From positions 19,840,001-19,904,000 of the forward strand of contig NW_026555341.1 of NCBI RefSeq assembly GCF_029017545.1: DNA of 64,000 bases, read 5' to 3'. The notes beneath the pieces are model-generated. The model was not told where the DNA came from, ran no database searches, and saw only the letters and a list, made by a program, of their open reading frames with translations. This document shows, piece after piece, positions 1 through 11,947 of the stretch; position 1 is the stretch's first letter; every line of letters begins with the position of its first letter. The translations under genes and the position numbers were made by a program. Source of the stretch: Prosopis cineraria. Its lineage: Eukaryota; Streptophyta; Magnoliopsida; Fabales; Fabaceae.

Positions 1-739
1 CTTTTAGGAGGTAATTTGATCATTTCATTTGAAAACACCTTTATAACTCACTTACTACCCCAATCTTCTCAATTCCACCATCATGCACCATACTAATTGC
101 AAAAAATACCATATAGGCATCACAACCTTGCTAGATCAACTTCTCAGTAGTACTACCAATAAAAACTTAAGCTATTCTGAAGAATTCATTATTGCACACA
201 ATACCAGTAATGAAACCACCTTTCTAGCAAAATCAAGCATAACATTATTTACTGGTAGCCAATCTATGCCAATAATCACAACTATTCCTTTCATAAAAAT
301 ACAAATCAAATCGATCTTGGAAACTCTACCCTCAAACCAAATCTCTACCTTTTGGCAAGTTTTACTTGTAATACTAGATTATCCAAAAGGCACTGTTACT
401 TGAATAAGCATAGGCAATTCTTACAATGATAGACTCAATCTATTCACACACTCCTCAAACACAGAATGTATGGTACCTGAATTGAATAATGTCTCTACTT
501 GGTGACTATAAACAAAAATCATACCTCTAATTAAGTTCAAAGATGCTCTGGCCTCTTCTTGTGTAACTGTGAATACTCTACCAAGAACTATCGATCTCTG
601 CCCAGTCCCCTCAACTCTGCCTTTTAGGCATTGCCTTGCTATATATCCCAACTAACCATACTTGTGACAAGCTCAACATCTTCCCAGATGACATCTGCCA
701 TATATATTGCACTGGTGTGTTTTCAGTACTCAGAGTCAG
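1..739 (-). pseudogene. Element A gag zinc-knuckle end, protease and start of RT linker
   Basis: Decayed minus-strand reading frames. At about 735-600 is the gag zinc-knuckle region, where some knuckle residues are already lost (stop codon, Cys to Tyr). The best open stretch is 651-421 (76 codons), which reads from the knuckle tail into a retropepsin: the flap-side motif reads LFNSGTIHS, so the catalytic Asp of the usual D-S/T-G triad is Asn here. At 420-1 the frame is broken but still resembles the acidic linker before RT (IGVV-E motif near positions 60-100), as at 31800-31870 in element B. The plus-strand ORF at 83-403 is an antisense shadow. No functional protease is expected. Confidence 0.75.
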
Positions 740-1019
740 TGTAATGTCCACCTTGACATTACCAAAATTCACCACACAATCATAACAAACAATCATAATT
801 AGGAGTAAGGATTTGCTCCTAATCTCACATTATATATATAAGGATTAAAACTAATAATCTTTTAAAAATAATTGAGGAATATTTGGGATCCCATAAAAAC
901 CTTTTAAATTGATAGTTTGAGCTCAAACTTAATGTTTTAAATAGGCATTGGAAGCATGGAAAAGTTTTGGGAAGCAAACCATTTCAAAATATGCCAAAAA
1001 TGTCATTTTTGAGTGTTTT

Positions 1020-1160
1020 GATCCATGCGTCGCGGCTCGTGGTCTATGTGCCATGGCATGTGGCACAGAATGCCAAATTTCTCACTGTACTGTTCACCGC
1101 GGCTTGCACGAAATGCGCTGCGGCATACTTGTCCATGACAGTAATGCTGTCATGATAGCT
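1020..1160. repeat. Palindrome-rich LTR block (family B solo LTR)
   Basis: GC-richer island in AT-rich LTR, with overlapping inverted repeats. GCCATGGCATGTGGCACAG at 1050-1068 holds GTGCCA/TGGCAC arms and the palindrome GCCATGGC. An identical 19-mer occurs at 4892-4910 in the LTR of a different subfamily. Further inverted words (CATGACAG/CTGTCATG at 1134-1156) follow. Confidence 0.7.
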
Positions 1161-2169
1161 TTTCTGGACAAACTTTGAACGCGCGCCATTTTCACATCTA
1201 ATGTTCGATTTGAGTGATTCAAGCGTCAACGCGAAGCTTATTTAATAAGCTAACTAATGGTATAAGTTTTGTTATGATCCGATACCGTATGAGAATTTGA
1301 AATATTCAAATGCAAAAGTCAATTTTTTAAAGAAATTTTCAACCATCCAAGTATCCAAAACTCATAACTTATACCATTAACTTATTGTGAGGTTTGAACC
1401 AAGTCCAATGGACCAAAATATACTTGAGTGACCAATCAAACATACAAAAACATACCAAACACAAAATTTGGCCACTCAATGGCCATTTTGCCCAATATGG
1501 CCAAAATACCAAATTAACATCATATATGCTATTTGGCCTCTATTGCCACATAGTACATTACAAATACATTGTCACCACATAGATAAAACATTCCTTATAC
1601 TTGTATTAGTATTTTAGCCCATCACCACAAAAATTCCCACATATTCACATTATATATCATATTGGGCTAAAATACACAACAACATAGTATGAAACAAGTG
1701 CAACCAATCAATATGATATGCATTCCTAGTTGGCAACATATAATATCATATAACAAGTTTATGTACACTACTCAAACTAAAATCGGGCTTTACAAAGAGT
1801 GTAGTAGATATGCTAGCCTTGTCTGATTCTCTTCCTAGCTCAGTCTCACTGGTAGCACCTGTAAAATGATAATCCATGGGGTGAGAAAAAATCTCAATAA
1901 CTAAGATAATCTACATTATTGATTAACAAGCCAAGTTATAAACAAGCATTAAAATAAGTAACATGATCACATCATATAAGATCACCATAAATTTGCATGC
2001 ATGATCCCTAACCATCCGGTCCTCCAATACTCCCAGCCGAACCAGTAGGTTATTTCACAGAACCAAACCACATGTATGGTCCCCAAGCTCACCATCCATG
2101 GTAGGACTACCTGGCCAAGGTGTCCTAAACCACTTCCGGACTACTGATTCTCCCTATTACAAGTAATTG

Positions 2170-2310
2170 GGGTGTCGTTACTCCAACACACGCATCCTAT
2201 GGATGCTAAGGAGCATAGTCTTCAACTTCACACCCTTTTAGGTACTAAGGAGAGTAAGTCTCCAACACCGCACCCATTTTTGGGCACTAAGGAGAGTAAA
2301 TGCTGCACTT
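2170..2310. repeat. LTR minisatellite, ACTAAGGAG units (family B solo LTR)
   Basis: About three degenerate units of 42-46 bp, each holding GGTACTAAGGAGAGTAA or a variant and a CCAACACCGCACCC-like spacer. The same block lies at the same place in the B LTRs at 28366-28495 and 35985-36110. Confidence 0.75.
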
Positions 2311-3411
2311 GGTGTCCCGAGGTGCCAACAATGCCATATGGACTTAATCTTCACTATCTCTACTAGGTTGACCTCCCACCCTCTAATATGCCACATTTCA
2401 CTACATATCTCCACTTGACCATGCATAAACAACTTTCCAAACAAATATAACAAAATCTTATCATTTACTTTAAAAATATAGAATTTTATAAACCAATACT
2501 TCACTTTTTCTAAAATAGTTAACCTTTAAAGAATTTATACATATATACTCAACAATCATAGAAAAGCACTTGAGAATAACTTATACAAGGTAATAAACAA
2601 TGTAAATTATCTAGTTACCTCAACCTTTTTGTTACTAAAAGGGTTACTCGTGGTACTAAATTTCTTCTTATGTCAAGGTAAGTCTTCCCATACCACAATC
2701 TACATCAATAAGTACTATATGTTAATTTTCAATTAACACCAGCACCATTAGCTAATAATAACCTCCCAATTCTCCACTTCTCACTCAAATTCTCAACAAA
2801 TAGACTTGTCAATATTAGAATTTGTTCACTTCATCCCTTTATGTCTCTTTCTAACTCTATCATAACATAAAACTCAATATCTCAACTTATCACACTTCAA
2901 CACCCTATGATCAAGTTGGGGTTTGATCTAAAATTCACCAAACAAGAAAGTAGCTTCCTATTACCACATATCCAAGATCAATAAACCTAAATTAAACCTT
3001 TAGAGTCAATAGAAACCTTCAAAACATTGACTCATGGTTTAATCCAATTAGACTAATTTCTCACTCTTCCAAATCCATAGAAAATGAGATGAAAAGGTAG
3101 AGGAGAAGGGTAGGAAACTTATCCAAGAGTTTAGAGACTCAAATGATCTTCAAAATCCTTCCAAATTGATACCCTAGCAGTACCCAAAGTTGCCCCCACG
3201 GCTCACAACCCAGCAAGCAACAACTTGATTTTGCTCCCCTCGATACCTCCTGACTTGATTTGACTTTCATCCTATCTCAATTTAGAGCCAAATATGACCC
3301 AAAAATCTAATTAGCCACCCAAAAACATAATTAAATAAATTAATCATATTTTTAACTAATTTATCCCTTAATTAATCTATTTTTCCAGATTTGAAGTTTT
3401 AGGATATTACA

Positions 3412-4605
3412 ATCAGAGCTAGAATATTTGAAACTTGCCTCAAGGACTATGGAGGCCTATTTCTCACACCTCCACCTCTTTGCATTGACCCACTATGCAT
3501 AGGTCAAGACTAAGACCTTCTACTGAAACCTCTCCTTTCAGAAGAATTAGAACTGCCAGCACTAAACCTAGGACACTATGAAATTCCACTAGTCAGACCC
3601 AAAGAAAATGAAAACCTTCCCATTTACCTCTCTGCCACGCCTAGCTACTACTCTTAGCTTGTGGCACATTTCCTCATATGTAATCATATCAAGCAGTGCC
3701 ATTTATTGGCGACACTTAGATCTTATCTTTTCAAGTAATCTCTTAACTTTTCTTTTTGAGTAACTACTGTACTAGAGGTATGTGGAGCAAACTGATAGGT
3801 TATTGAACCTTCTTATGAACTCTTCTTCATTTAGGTCTCCTTACTTGAAAGCATGAAACTCTTCTTCCTTCTTGATTCTGAATGAGTTGGGAAATACTGA
3901 CTAAAGAACACTCTCTTAAACTCATCCTCGATCAATCAAATACCACCTGTCGGCCTCACTGATTCCCACCACCTCTTAACAGTACTCACTAGTTGCATAG
4001 TGGCCAAGATAACCTTCTATTCAAGGGCACAGATTACTACCTTAAAGATGGTTTCCAGTCTCTTAATCTAAAGTTTTGCTTTCGCTTCTCTTGTGCTTTT
4101 ATCAGACGTTGGTGGGTTAAATCAAAAAAACATCTTCCAAGCATGATTAATAGATGGATCGGTGCTAGGAGTCTCTGGTCTGCTACTCAAACCTTAAGAC
4201 AGTCTAAGTCTATTATGTGCTTTCTTATGCACAGGAACATTCTGAGCTTTAACTCTTTCTTCTTGATCTTTAACTCTTATGATCTTGTCATGATCCCTAA
4301 TCATCAACCTTATATCTACAACTATATCCCTAAGCTCTTCAATTAGATCATCATGTCTATCCCTTTATGGCTAAATTAGTTGAACTTTCAACTCTCGCTC
4401 CTCCTGAATAATCCATATAGACATCATAGTTCTAGCATGAGTGCCCTTTATACTATACTATTTTCTCCCCTCTTAAAGATGAAAATATAAAACACAAAGG
4501 ACACCAGGGAAAGAGTTGTGTAATGAACAAGTATAAGATGCCATATTTTTAAATGAATGCATCAAACATAATCAGGTTTCAAAACTCAAGAAATTGATAC
4601 CAAAA
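3412..4605 (-). pseudogene. Element A gag remnant
   Basis: Minus-strand capsid-coding remnant between the PBS (4591-4602) and the solo LTR that interrupts it. Read on the minus strand, around 4130-4080 it matches the segment of element B at 30390-30440 (a His-Ala-Trp-containing stretch followed by the Phe-Asn-Pro-Pro region at the start of the retrotransposon gag domain). Many stops and frameshifts occur and no reading frame over 60 codons survives on this strand. The plus-strand ORF of 117 codons at 3993-4346 is antisense to it and has no recognisable domain. The continuation of gag is at 739-600. Confidence 0.65.
4591..4602 (-). other. Primer-binding site of element A
   Basis: The minus strand reads TGGTATCAATTT starting four bases inside the LTR border. 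The first eight bases match the initiator tRNA-Met type PBS (TGGTATCAGAGC) used by many plant Ty3/gypsy elements. Confidence 0.75.
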
Positions 4606-4867
4606 TGTAACCCTCCTTAAATCTTCCAAATACAAGAGAAGATTATGGAATTTACCTCGTAAATACATCAATCACAAATCAAAGGATTTATTTCCAAAGC
4701 TTTAGCCAAAGACTTATTTTGTAAAACCATTTAAAACCATATCATACCAGAGAATGCATAGTAAAAGCAAATCACATATTTCTAATGCATAATAGACACA
4801 ACCTATGAGCATTCCCCTTTCAAATATATGTCTTTAAAATCACAAAAATCAAGTGGGAATTGGTCCG

Positions 4868-4985
4868 TACATCGCAACGTGTAGTACGTGTGCCATGGCA
4901 TGTGGCACAGAGCCACACGCTCATCCTGTTCTGTGTCATGCATCATAGCATGTGTCACCATACACCGTGGCACACCTATCTGAAT
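4868..4985. repeat. Palindrome-rich LTR block (A LTR)
   Basis: Contains GCCATGGCATGTGGCACAG at 4892-4910, identical to 1050-1068 in a family B LTR although the flanks differ. It is followed by related words (AGAGCCACACGC, CATCATAGCATGTGTCAC, ACACCGTGGCACACC). Confidence 0.7.
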
Positions 4986-6116
4986 TTCTGCTGTCATTTT
5001 GATAGCAAAAATGATGAACTTCTGGCATGTACTGTTTTTACATATGATATCTGATCGGAGTGATTTAAGTACCTACATGAAGCTTAGCTCGTAATCTAAC
5101 TAAGGAGATAGGTTTAGACAAGATCTAATGGTCTGATCAAAATTTAGACACCTAGGTGTAAAAAGCCTTTTTTTTAAAAAAAATTTTATGCACCCAAGCA
5201 CTAAAATCGATCCCTTTCTTTCATAAGACCACATAAGGCTTTATATCAATTTTAAAAGGACCTAACACAATTGATTGATCATATTATATCATAATAATAC
5301 ACATATATTGAAATTTAACCCTTCTACGACCAATTTTCACATTTCACATATTCACACACTTTGCCTATACTTGGCATAACATAGGCTACTTGGCCTTGTT
5401 CTCAGTATAATCATATACATTTACACTCATAGCACACATATATTACAATCTTAACCCCAAATTACTCATCTTATCATAATTTTTCTCTTGGGCTTAAGAT
5501 TCACTAATAATCAATGAATTCAACATAAACATAACCTAATCATAGCCCTTGATTCATTTCATCACATATGCAAACAATTAAGCTAAGATTCCACAAAATA
5601 ACTACTAAGTTATATATACAACTCTATGGCAACTCACTTATACATATATACAAGTTTCTTAGTTTAGTTCATTACACAACTTCAAGTATACACGGCTTCT
5701 TAACTGAAGCTGATTCAGACTCTTTTCCCTTGCCCTAATCACTACCAAGTCTTGTAAACATGTAACCATAAGGGTAAGATAAAAATCTCAGTAATAGAAC
5801 AACTCACTCTTATTAACTATCACATGTAACAATATGAAAGTAAAGCATAGTATACCTTTTAAATCTTATTAAAATAATATTTATATCACATATCTCATTT
5901 CTCACTTTTCACTACTTTTACATAACATTCTATAGTATCTCATAATATGATCACTATTGATTGAACCTCTAAGTCACCCTGACATGAAATCATAGCTCGC
6001 CTTAGACTAATGTCTACTCTCTTTGACTTTGAGCTGACCTGCAGTGGTAGAATCACCTGACAAAAGATGTTCTATTACATGTACTGACTATGGTTTCTCC
6101 CAATATATAAAATGAG

Positions 6117-6290
6117 GTGTCGTTGACTCTAACATGTATCATAAAGACACTAAGGAGTCTCACATTTCTATCACCGCACCTTAATAGGCACTAAGGAGAT
6201 CTTCTCCAATACTACACCTTAGAAGGAACTAAAGAGAATTGTCTCCAACATCACACCCTTTCGAGTAATAAGGAGAGCCTGCCATATGGT
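6117..6290. repeat. LTR minisatellite, ACTAAGGAG units (A LTR)
   Basis: Four degenerate units of about 43-46 bp. Each has a CACTAAGGAG-like core (AACTAAAGAG and AATAAGGAG variants) separated by CTCCAAYAYYRCACCTT-like spacers. The homologous block in element E is at 12705-12870. Confidence 0.75.
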
Positions 6291-7451
6291 TTTTATCATC
6301 ATCTCCCCTTGGGTAAAATCCTACCCTTATGATCATGCTTTTTAAATCATTCAAGGTTTCCATTTATCATTTTACAGTCTCTTGCACATAACGCGCACAC
6401 GCATAATACATTCCATTTGAAATCACACACTGTAATGCTTTATTTCAATCAAAAGTCATTTCACACAACGATCACGCAATGTTATAAAATATGCTTAATT
6501 CAAAATCATTTCATGCACTACATAGCATACTCACACATAATTACAATAGACAGTCAAACAAAGAAAGTTATTCAGTTACCTCAACCTTTCTATCATTAGA
6601 AAGGTTACCTGGGGATTTCAAGTACCACAATATCTTATCTTAAGCTTCCTTTCTCTACTCACATGTCCAATATGCCAATTTGAAACATTTTAGTCATTTG
6701 GCCTATTTTGACTAAAAACTCATATTTACTACTTAGGGCTATATTCATCTGTAAATTCTTTTTCATTTATCCATTCTAGGTTCATTACTACCCAATTACT
6801 ACCTTACATCATCTCAACTGGTCTTATTTCACTCAAACACAATTTTTACCCTAAACTTTCTCTCTCTAAAGGCTAAATTAAGTCTATCGGTTTAAAGCTC
6901 TATCATCCAAATTTAAACCAGTTGCAAAGCTCTAATTTAACAACTGAGAAGCTTTTTGTTACTATTAAAAAAGAATCAAATCCCTTAAATTCTACTAATT
7001 CAGTTTCCCTATAAATCATTTTCAGAGAAATTTGTATAGAATGGAAGGCAAGAGTTATACATAACTTGCCTGATAAATTATTGATTAAAAGCACCTTCCA
7101 ATAGGCTGAAATAATTTGCCCTAGATTCTTAATCATTCTCCTCTCCTTCTCATGTGTTTCCAAAATTCACCCTTCTAAAATTTATGAAACTTCATGACTT
7201 ATGAAGGTATTTTCTGGTCCATGCACTGCAGCGCATGCAACACAAGTCACAGCATATGGCATAGTAAGATTTATTCTCATCACGTGCACTTGCTTTGACA
7301 AAAAACGTACTCCTTCCACCTGTATTTAATCATACAACATACCAATAAGTCAAATCATCAAGTAATCATCTAAATCTTTAATTCCATGCTAATTACTACT
7401 TTACCCTTGATTAACCATTAATCTCAAGATTAAGAAATTCAAGATATTACA

Positions 7452-7840
7452 TTAAACCTACTCTATGCAACCCTATTTTATTCTCTTAAAATAGAGAAAC
7501 TTAAGCCTGAGAAGCTTAACAGGACTTGAGATTACCCTTGTAAAGATGGAGAGTTCCAGACTAAATGAGGAGTTTGAATTGTACTGTGACAACCAAGAGC
7601 CTAGATTAATCTTAATGAAGATAGTGAAAAATCTCAAGTGTATTTTAAGGACTAGACATAGGCTCAATTGGTTAAAACTAAACTAGGATAAACTCTTTGT
7701 GCAAAACTTCTCTTCTGTGCACTCAGTCTTGTTTAGTAATATTAATCCTAACTTATATTTAATTTTTACATTATTTTATTTAAATTTTATTTAGCCATAT
7801 TCACCCCACTTTTAAGCAGATTTTATAAATAAGTAAGTAC
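7452..7840 (+). mobile_element. Probable 3' end of a SIRE-like LTR
   Basis: Non-coding stretch resembling the last 300 bp of the SIRE-like LTR at 47586-49311: a segment like GACTAGA(C/T)(A/G)TA(A/G)GC, then CTAGGATAAA, then TTCACCCCACTTTTAA close to the end. It precedes a copia protease remnant. The right border is unclear and no TSD was found. It could be the truncated 5' LTR of the host copia or a separate fragment. Confidence 0.4.
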
Positions 7841-8546
7841 CTAAAGTGAAATAATCCTTCCTTGCAGGTATGCTTTATTATCTCAAAAAGAAAAAATGGT
7901 ACATTGATAGCAGGTACTCTAAACACATGACTGGGGGCATTAATCAATATGTCAAATTACTTGAGAATGAAAAGGCATGTTATGTGTAGAGGTGATAAAA
8001 AAAGACACATTATGGGCATTAGTAAAGATGGAAAAGGAAAAGAAGTAAGCATAGAAGATATTTTGTATGTCAAAAAACTCCTCCACAATCTTATAAGTAT
8101 TAGTCAAAGCAATGACAAAGGAAATAAAGTCATCTTTAACTCTAAGTTCTATGTAGTTCAAAAAAGTCAGACAAAAAAGTTATTGTTCATGCAAACAAGG
8201 ATGGTAATTGCTATAGTATTGATTTAGATTCAAAATCCTTTTCTGGAAGAGTTTTTTGAGTATATGTGAAGAAACCTATTTGTGACACTAGTACTTGGCT
8301 CATGTTAATAAAAAATAAATAGAAAAACTATTGAAGAATGATTTGTTCATTGGCCTTCCAATATGAAGTTTTGATTAAGAAAAAGTTCACTGAGAGTGTC
8401 ATTTAGAAAACCAACTATATCTCTTTTAAGTCTAAAGGTTATATCTCTACTAAAAAAACCTCCTTAGTTCTTGCATGTGGATTTAATGGGTCTTTTAAGA
8501 GTAAACAATTTTAGTAGTAATTTGCATACACTTGTTAAAGTAGATT
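7841..8546 (+). pseudogene. SIRE-like copia pol, part 1: protease and integrase N-terminus
   Basis: Plus-strand remnant of Ty1/copia pol. Near 7897 it reads KKKWYIDSRYSKHMTGG, which is the end of the protease/GAG-pre-integrase region (the family has W-Y-x-D-S-G-x-S-x-H-M-T-G), with Gly of the D-S-G triad changed to Arg. The ORF at 7949-8227 then reads IEDILYVKKLLHNLISISQ, the conserved motif before the integrase zinc finger. After frameshifts, LHVDLMG appears near 8475, the start of the integrase core. The frame stops at the E insertion (8547) within a Val-Asp-Asp-Tyr codon run and resumes exactly at 46830. Multiple stops; not functional. Confidence 0.8.
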
Positions 8547-9699
8547 TGTAATGCCCTTTTCGAAACATCACAGTATAGCACATTAACATATTTAAGTTTA
8601 TCAAAATTAAAGAAAATTAGGAATCCTATAGTTCATACAAAAACTATCTAAAAAGGTTAAAAGTTTCATTTATACATGTAACATCCTAAATTTCAATCTA
8701 GAAACTAGTTGCTAATTAGGGATAAATTAGTAATTAATGGATTGATTAAGGTTTGGATATTAGGTTGATATTTTATGTTGGTTGGTTGATATGTTAACAG
8801 GATTGATTGGTGAAATGGCAAGCCGGGACATAACAAACGAGCATAAGTGAGATTTAACTCAGTGTGCCACATACTGCAGCAACTACTGTAGAAGGGAAAA
8901 GTGAGGAAAATGCATCAAGAGAGGTGAAGAAGCTTGACTCTGCTTGAGCAAGCATTATCCAGCTATTAGGAGTTTATTCGACTAGTGATTTGCTAGGTAA
9001 GTATCATATAGCCTTAGACTACATTTTTATTCTATTTTCTCTAAATTTAATCGGTAGAGAAATTGAATTAGGAAGTTATAAGAAGTTGTAATCTAAGGAA
9101 AAGGTTTAAAAAGGGCTTTTGAGTAATGAACTAAGGTTTTATGATTGGTCTAGATTTTAATGATTGAATTATGAGGATATAGGCTTAATTGCCCTAATTT
9201 GATAGGTTAAAATGAAGAAAATTAGTAAATAAATGAGTTAGGAAGGTGTATTAGTCATTTGGATAGTCTATAGAACTAATAGCTATAGACAATGGGTTAT
9301 ATGAATTCAAAAGGTATTAATTAAACTATTTTGTGTATTAAAGGATTCAGTTTAACCAAATCAGTGCCTATATAGCGTATTAGGAATTGACTAAGGAATA
9401 CTTAATTGTATAGATTGAGCATTTTGACATTACTTATGAGAATCTACACTCTTGGGGCTTAATGTGATTGGTACTCTTAGTAAGAGGGGTAAAATGGTAA
9501 CTAGAATAACCCTTATACTTTTTTGTTTGTGAAATTGTTTACAAGTATTTTATATAATTGTTTGCGTTATGATTTTTGAACTGATAGAGTAGCCATATTG
9601 TTAAAGGAATATGCATGTGGGTGAGTAAGTAATATATGAAATGTATGAGATAAGACATATGCATAGAAATCTGCATTGCATCTATAATTATACCCTAAA

Positions 9700-10085
9700 C
9701 TAAGGTAGGGGGTCGCAACCCTACTTCGTGTAAGGCTAGAAAGTCTTAAAGGTCTTGAGCATAGAGCTTGACTCCACAGGAAGGACCTAGGGAATCTTAA
9801 ATGTCTTGAGTATACAGCTTAACTCCGCCATAACAAGCCTAAGATAATGATCCACAAACGTATCCTATACTAGGGTAGGGGATTATTGTTTTACTCTGTG
9901 TAAATCTAAGAAGTCTTGATAGTTTAATTGTTAAGAATACTCCACTAGATAGGACTCAAGAGACTACCCATATGTAATCAGGATACTTGGTCTGAGACAA
10001 AGGTTTGGTGGGCCCTATTTTGTGTAAGGCTAGAAGTCTTGATTCAACCAGAAAGCTTGCTCCACTAAAGAGAATTGGGAGTACA
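9700..10085. repeat. Degenerate sub-repeats in family D LTR
   Basis: Four to five loose units containing AAGTCTT(A/G)A and a GAGCTTGACTCCAC-like stretch with GTGTAAGGCTAGAA between them. The reverse-complement copy of the array is at about 63230-63480 in the minus-strand D LTR (CTCTAGATCATCAGGACTTCC repeated). Confidence 0.6.
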
Positions 10086-11119
10086 TGAGCATAAGCATAA
10101 TGGATGGATGAGTATGAATTCGTATATATGCATATTATACTATTTTTATTTAAATATATGCTACTTTATCTTTTTTTATAATTTTACGTAGTAACCAGTA
10201 TTTAGTGTTTATCCAAGTTACTAAGATGTATGTCTCACCCTGTTACTTTTGTACATAAGTGAAGAGAGCACAAGAAGGCCGGAAAAGAAAGCAAGTAAAG
10301 AAAAGCCTTACTTGGTGATATGACTAATATTGTTTATCATAAATGTATGAATTTATAGTTAAATATTTGAGTTACCAGCTAGGATGCATAAGTGTATATG
10401 AATATAAATATGTGAGTACATATATGATTTGTGGTTGAAAACTTGCTTGTGTATATGATTCTGCATCTCACCAAGGGTACCACAATAGTGGGGACATGGG
10501 TAGGTCTAGATGCTATCCAAGCAAGTTTATATGGAGTTGTATAACTTGTTCCATTTATATTGTATATAAATTTGTTATGTGAAATGTGAATGTGTGAGAA
10601 ACTTGACCAAATGGTAAGGCTTGGTCATATTTATGAGAGTCAAGTTTATTGTGTTTCCCTACCATATGTGAAGCTTTAGCCCCATATGTGGAAGTTGGAT
10701 AATTAAAAGTTTTCACAAGTCTATATGTATATGTGATTGTATGTTTGTACCTCATATAAAGTCCACAATTTGTTTAATGTGGCACTGAAAGATCAAAATG
10801 AGTATTTGACATGATACATGTAATAAATTATGTTAATCAGGTGTATTTAGTCCTTTTAGACTTGGTTCAAAGCCTAAAGTGGTCTAAAAGGACAAGAAAT
10901 GAGAATTGAATGCTTAGGGTATAAGTTTTAAAAGAAAAAGTTACTTTTTATATCAAGGTGCCCAAGTTTAGATCATTCCATTAGATCAAGTCCAAATTAT
11001 CTTACTAGATAGAATATGTTGAAAGCTTTGTGTGAGCATTTGAATCACTCTAATCGAACAACGGATGTAGAAATAGCATGTGACAGAAATTTGCCCTATG
11101 AACTGTCATGTGACAGTAA

Positions 11120-11245
11120 AATTTATTGTTGTATATGCCACATTGCATTATGTGCTATGCCACAACACATAGCATAGAGAGAAATAGAGCATATTACTCT
11201 ATACTACATGCTGCAGCATATGGTGGTACAAGTTGCATGGCACGT
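11120..11245. repeat. Palindrome-rich block (family D LTR)
   Basis: Overlapping words ATATGCCACATTGCATTATG, TGCTATGCCACAACACATAGC and CATGCTGCAGCATATG. The last is a near-perfect palindrome around CTGCAG. Confidence 0.6.
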
Positions 11246-11910
11246 TTCTTAGAAAAATTATTGTACTTTTTTGAGTTATGTGGTTATGTTGCACTTCCGT
11301 TGGCCCTCTTATTTGAACATGTTTTTGATGAAGTTGGGATCTTGTATTTTGAAAATAAATTGAGGGCTATTACTCTGATATTATATTATTATTGTGTTAT
11401 GATTGGGTACTAGTAGATAGTAAAGTCTGGATTAAGTAAAGGACTTTACATACAGTAGAAGCATAACATTCAAGCATACCACAGCATCAAAAGAAGATGA
11501 AGGCAAAACAACAATTTAAGGTAGAACAAGTCTATATGCCACGGCATGTGGTATAGAGCCACATGTCCTCATGTTGTGCCATGCATTGTGGCATGTTCAT
11601 TATGCGCCATAGTGCACATATTAGAATTTGCTATCAGAGCAATAGTTCTAACATGAACTTCCAACATGCACCATTTTCACATCTGATGTCCAATTAAAAT
11701 GGTTCAATTTCCCATACAAAGCTTAACTTGTAAGCTAACTAATGAGATCGAGTTGGAGACAATCTAATAGTCTAATCAAAATTTAGACACCCGAGAGCAA
11801 AAAATTACTTTTTATAAAAATTTAGTACACCCAATCACTTAAATTAATCCTATTATCTCATTAGACCATTCTAGGCTTTGAACCAAGTCCTATTACACTT
11901 AATTGACCAC

Positions 11911-11914
<4 letters not shown>

Positions 11915-11942
<28 letters not shown>
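11915..11942. repeat. (AT)n microsatellite
   Basis: Uninterrupted TA dinucleotide run of about 28 bp inside the left LTR of element E. Confidence 0.95.

Positions 11943-11947
<5 letters not shown>

Larger units (their letters stand above)
740..3411 (-). mobile_element. Solo LTR, family B (Tekay-like)
   Basis: A 2672-bp LTR with ends TGTAAT...ATTACA, the reverse complement of the family B LTRs at 27152-29928 and 34767-37523. Landmarks in the same order are the palindrome block (1020-1160), the ACTAAGGAG minisatellite (2190-2310) and a TG/CA terminus at 3411. It is flanked by GTCAG (735-739) and ATCAG (3412-3416), a 5-bp TSD with one change. Removing the LTR and one TSD copy joins the gag of element A smoothly, as a second gag copy at 40270-40290 shows. 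The short ORFs inside it are not genes. Confidence 0.9.
1..7451 (-). mobile_element. Element A: Ty3/gypsy, Tekay-like chromovirus, 5' part
   Basis: Minus-strand LTR retrotransposon that runs off the left edge. Reading leftward from 7451 the order is 5' LTR (7451-4606), PBS, gag (4605-3412 and about 739-600), protease (about 600-421) and the protease-RT linker (420-1). A family B solo LTR splits gag at 740-3411. The rest of pol and the 3' LTR lie outside the window, so the left TSD cannot be checked. The bases right of the LTR are TTAAA. Tekay-like placement rests on similarity of gag, protease and linker to element B, which carries a chromodomain-like tail. Confidence 0.85.
4606..7451 (-). 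mobile_element. 5' LTR of element A
   Basis: A 2846-bp LTR with ends TGTAAC...ATTACA. I used it as the reference for the A-type LTRs of E, P and Q. Landmarks on the plus strand are the palindrome block at 4868-4985, a pyrimidine-rich CTCTTTTCCCTTGCCC-like segment near 5720, the minisatellite at 6117-6290, a GAAAGGTTACC motif near 6598, and a second palindrome block at 7215-7265. No promoter element could be assigned with confidence. Confidence 0.85.
8677..11450 (+). mobile_element. Solo LTR, family D (Ty3/gypsy, Tekay-like)
   Basis: About 2.77 kb with ends TGTAACATCC...GGACTTTACA. The left flank is ATACA (8672-8676) and the right flank reads (A)TACAG, so the 5-bp TSD is intact except for one A lost or shared at the border. 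The flanking E sequence joins across it (compare 41545-41580). Palindrome blocks lie at 8857-8895 and 11120-11245. It has the same general architecture as the A, B and C LTRs, but the body sequence is different. Other D copies are at 55631-58425 (broken), 61338-61763 and 61764 to the right edge. Confidence 0.75.

Noticed and set aside
3993..4346. 117-codon plus-strand ORF
   Set aside because: Antisense to the gag of element A. No recognisable domain, and the homologous region in Q has no such ORF.
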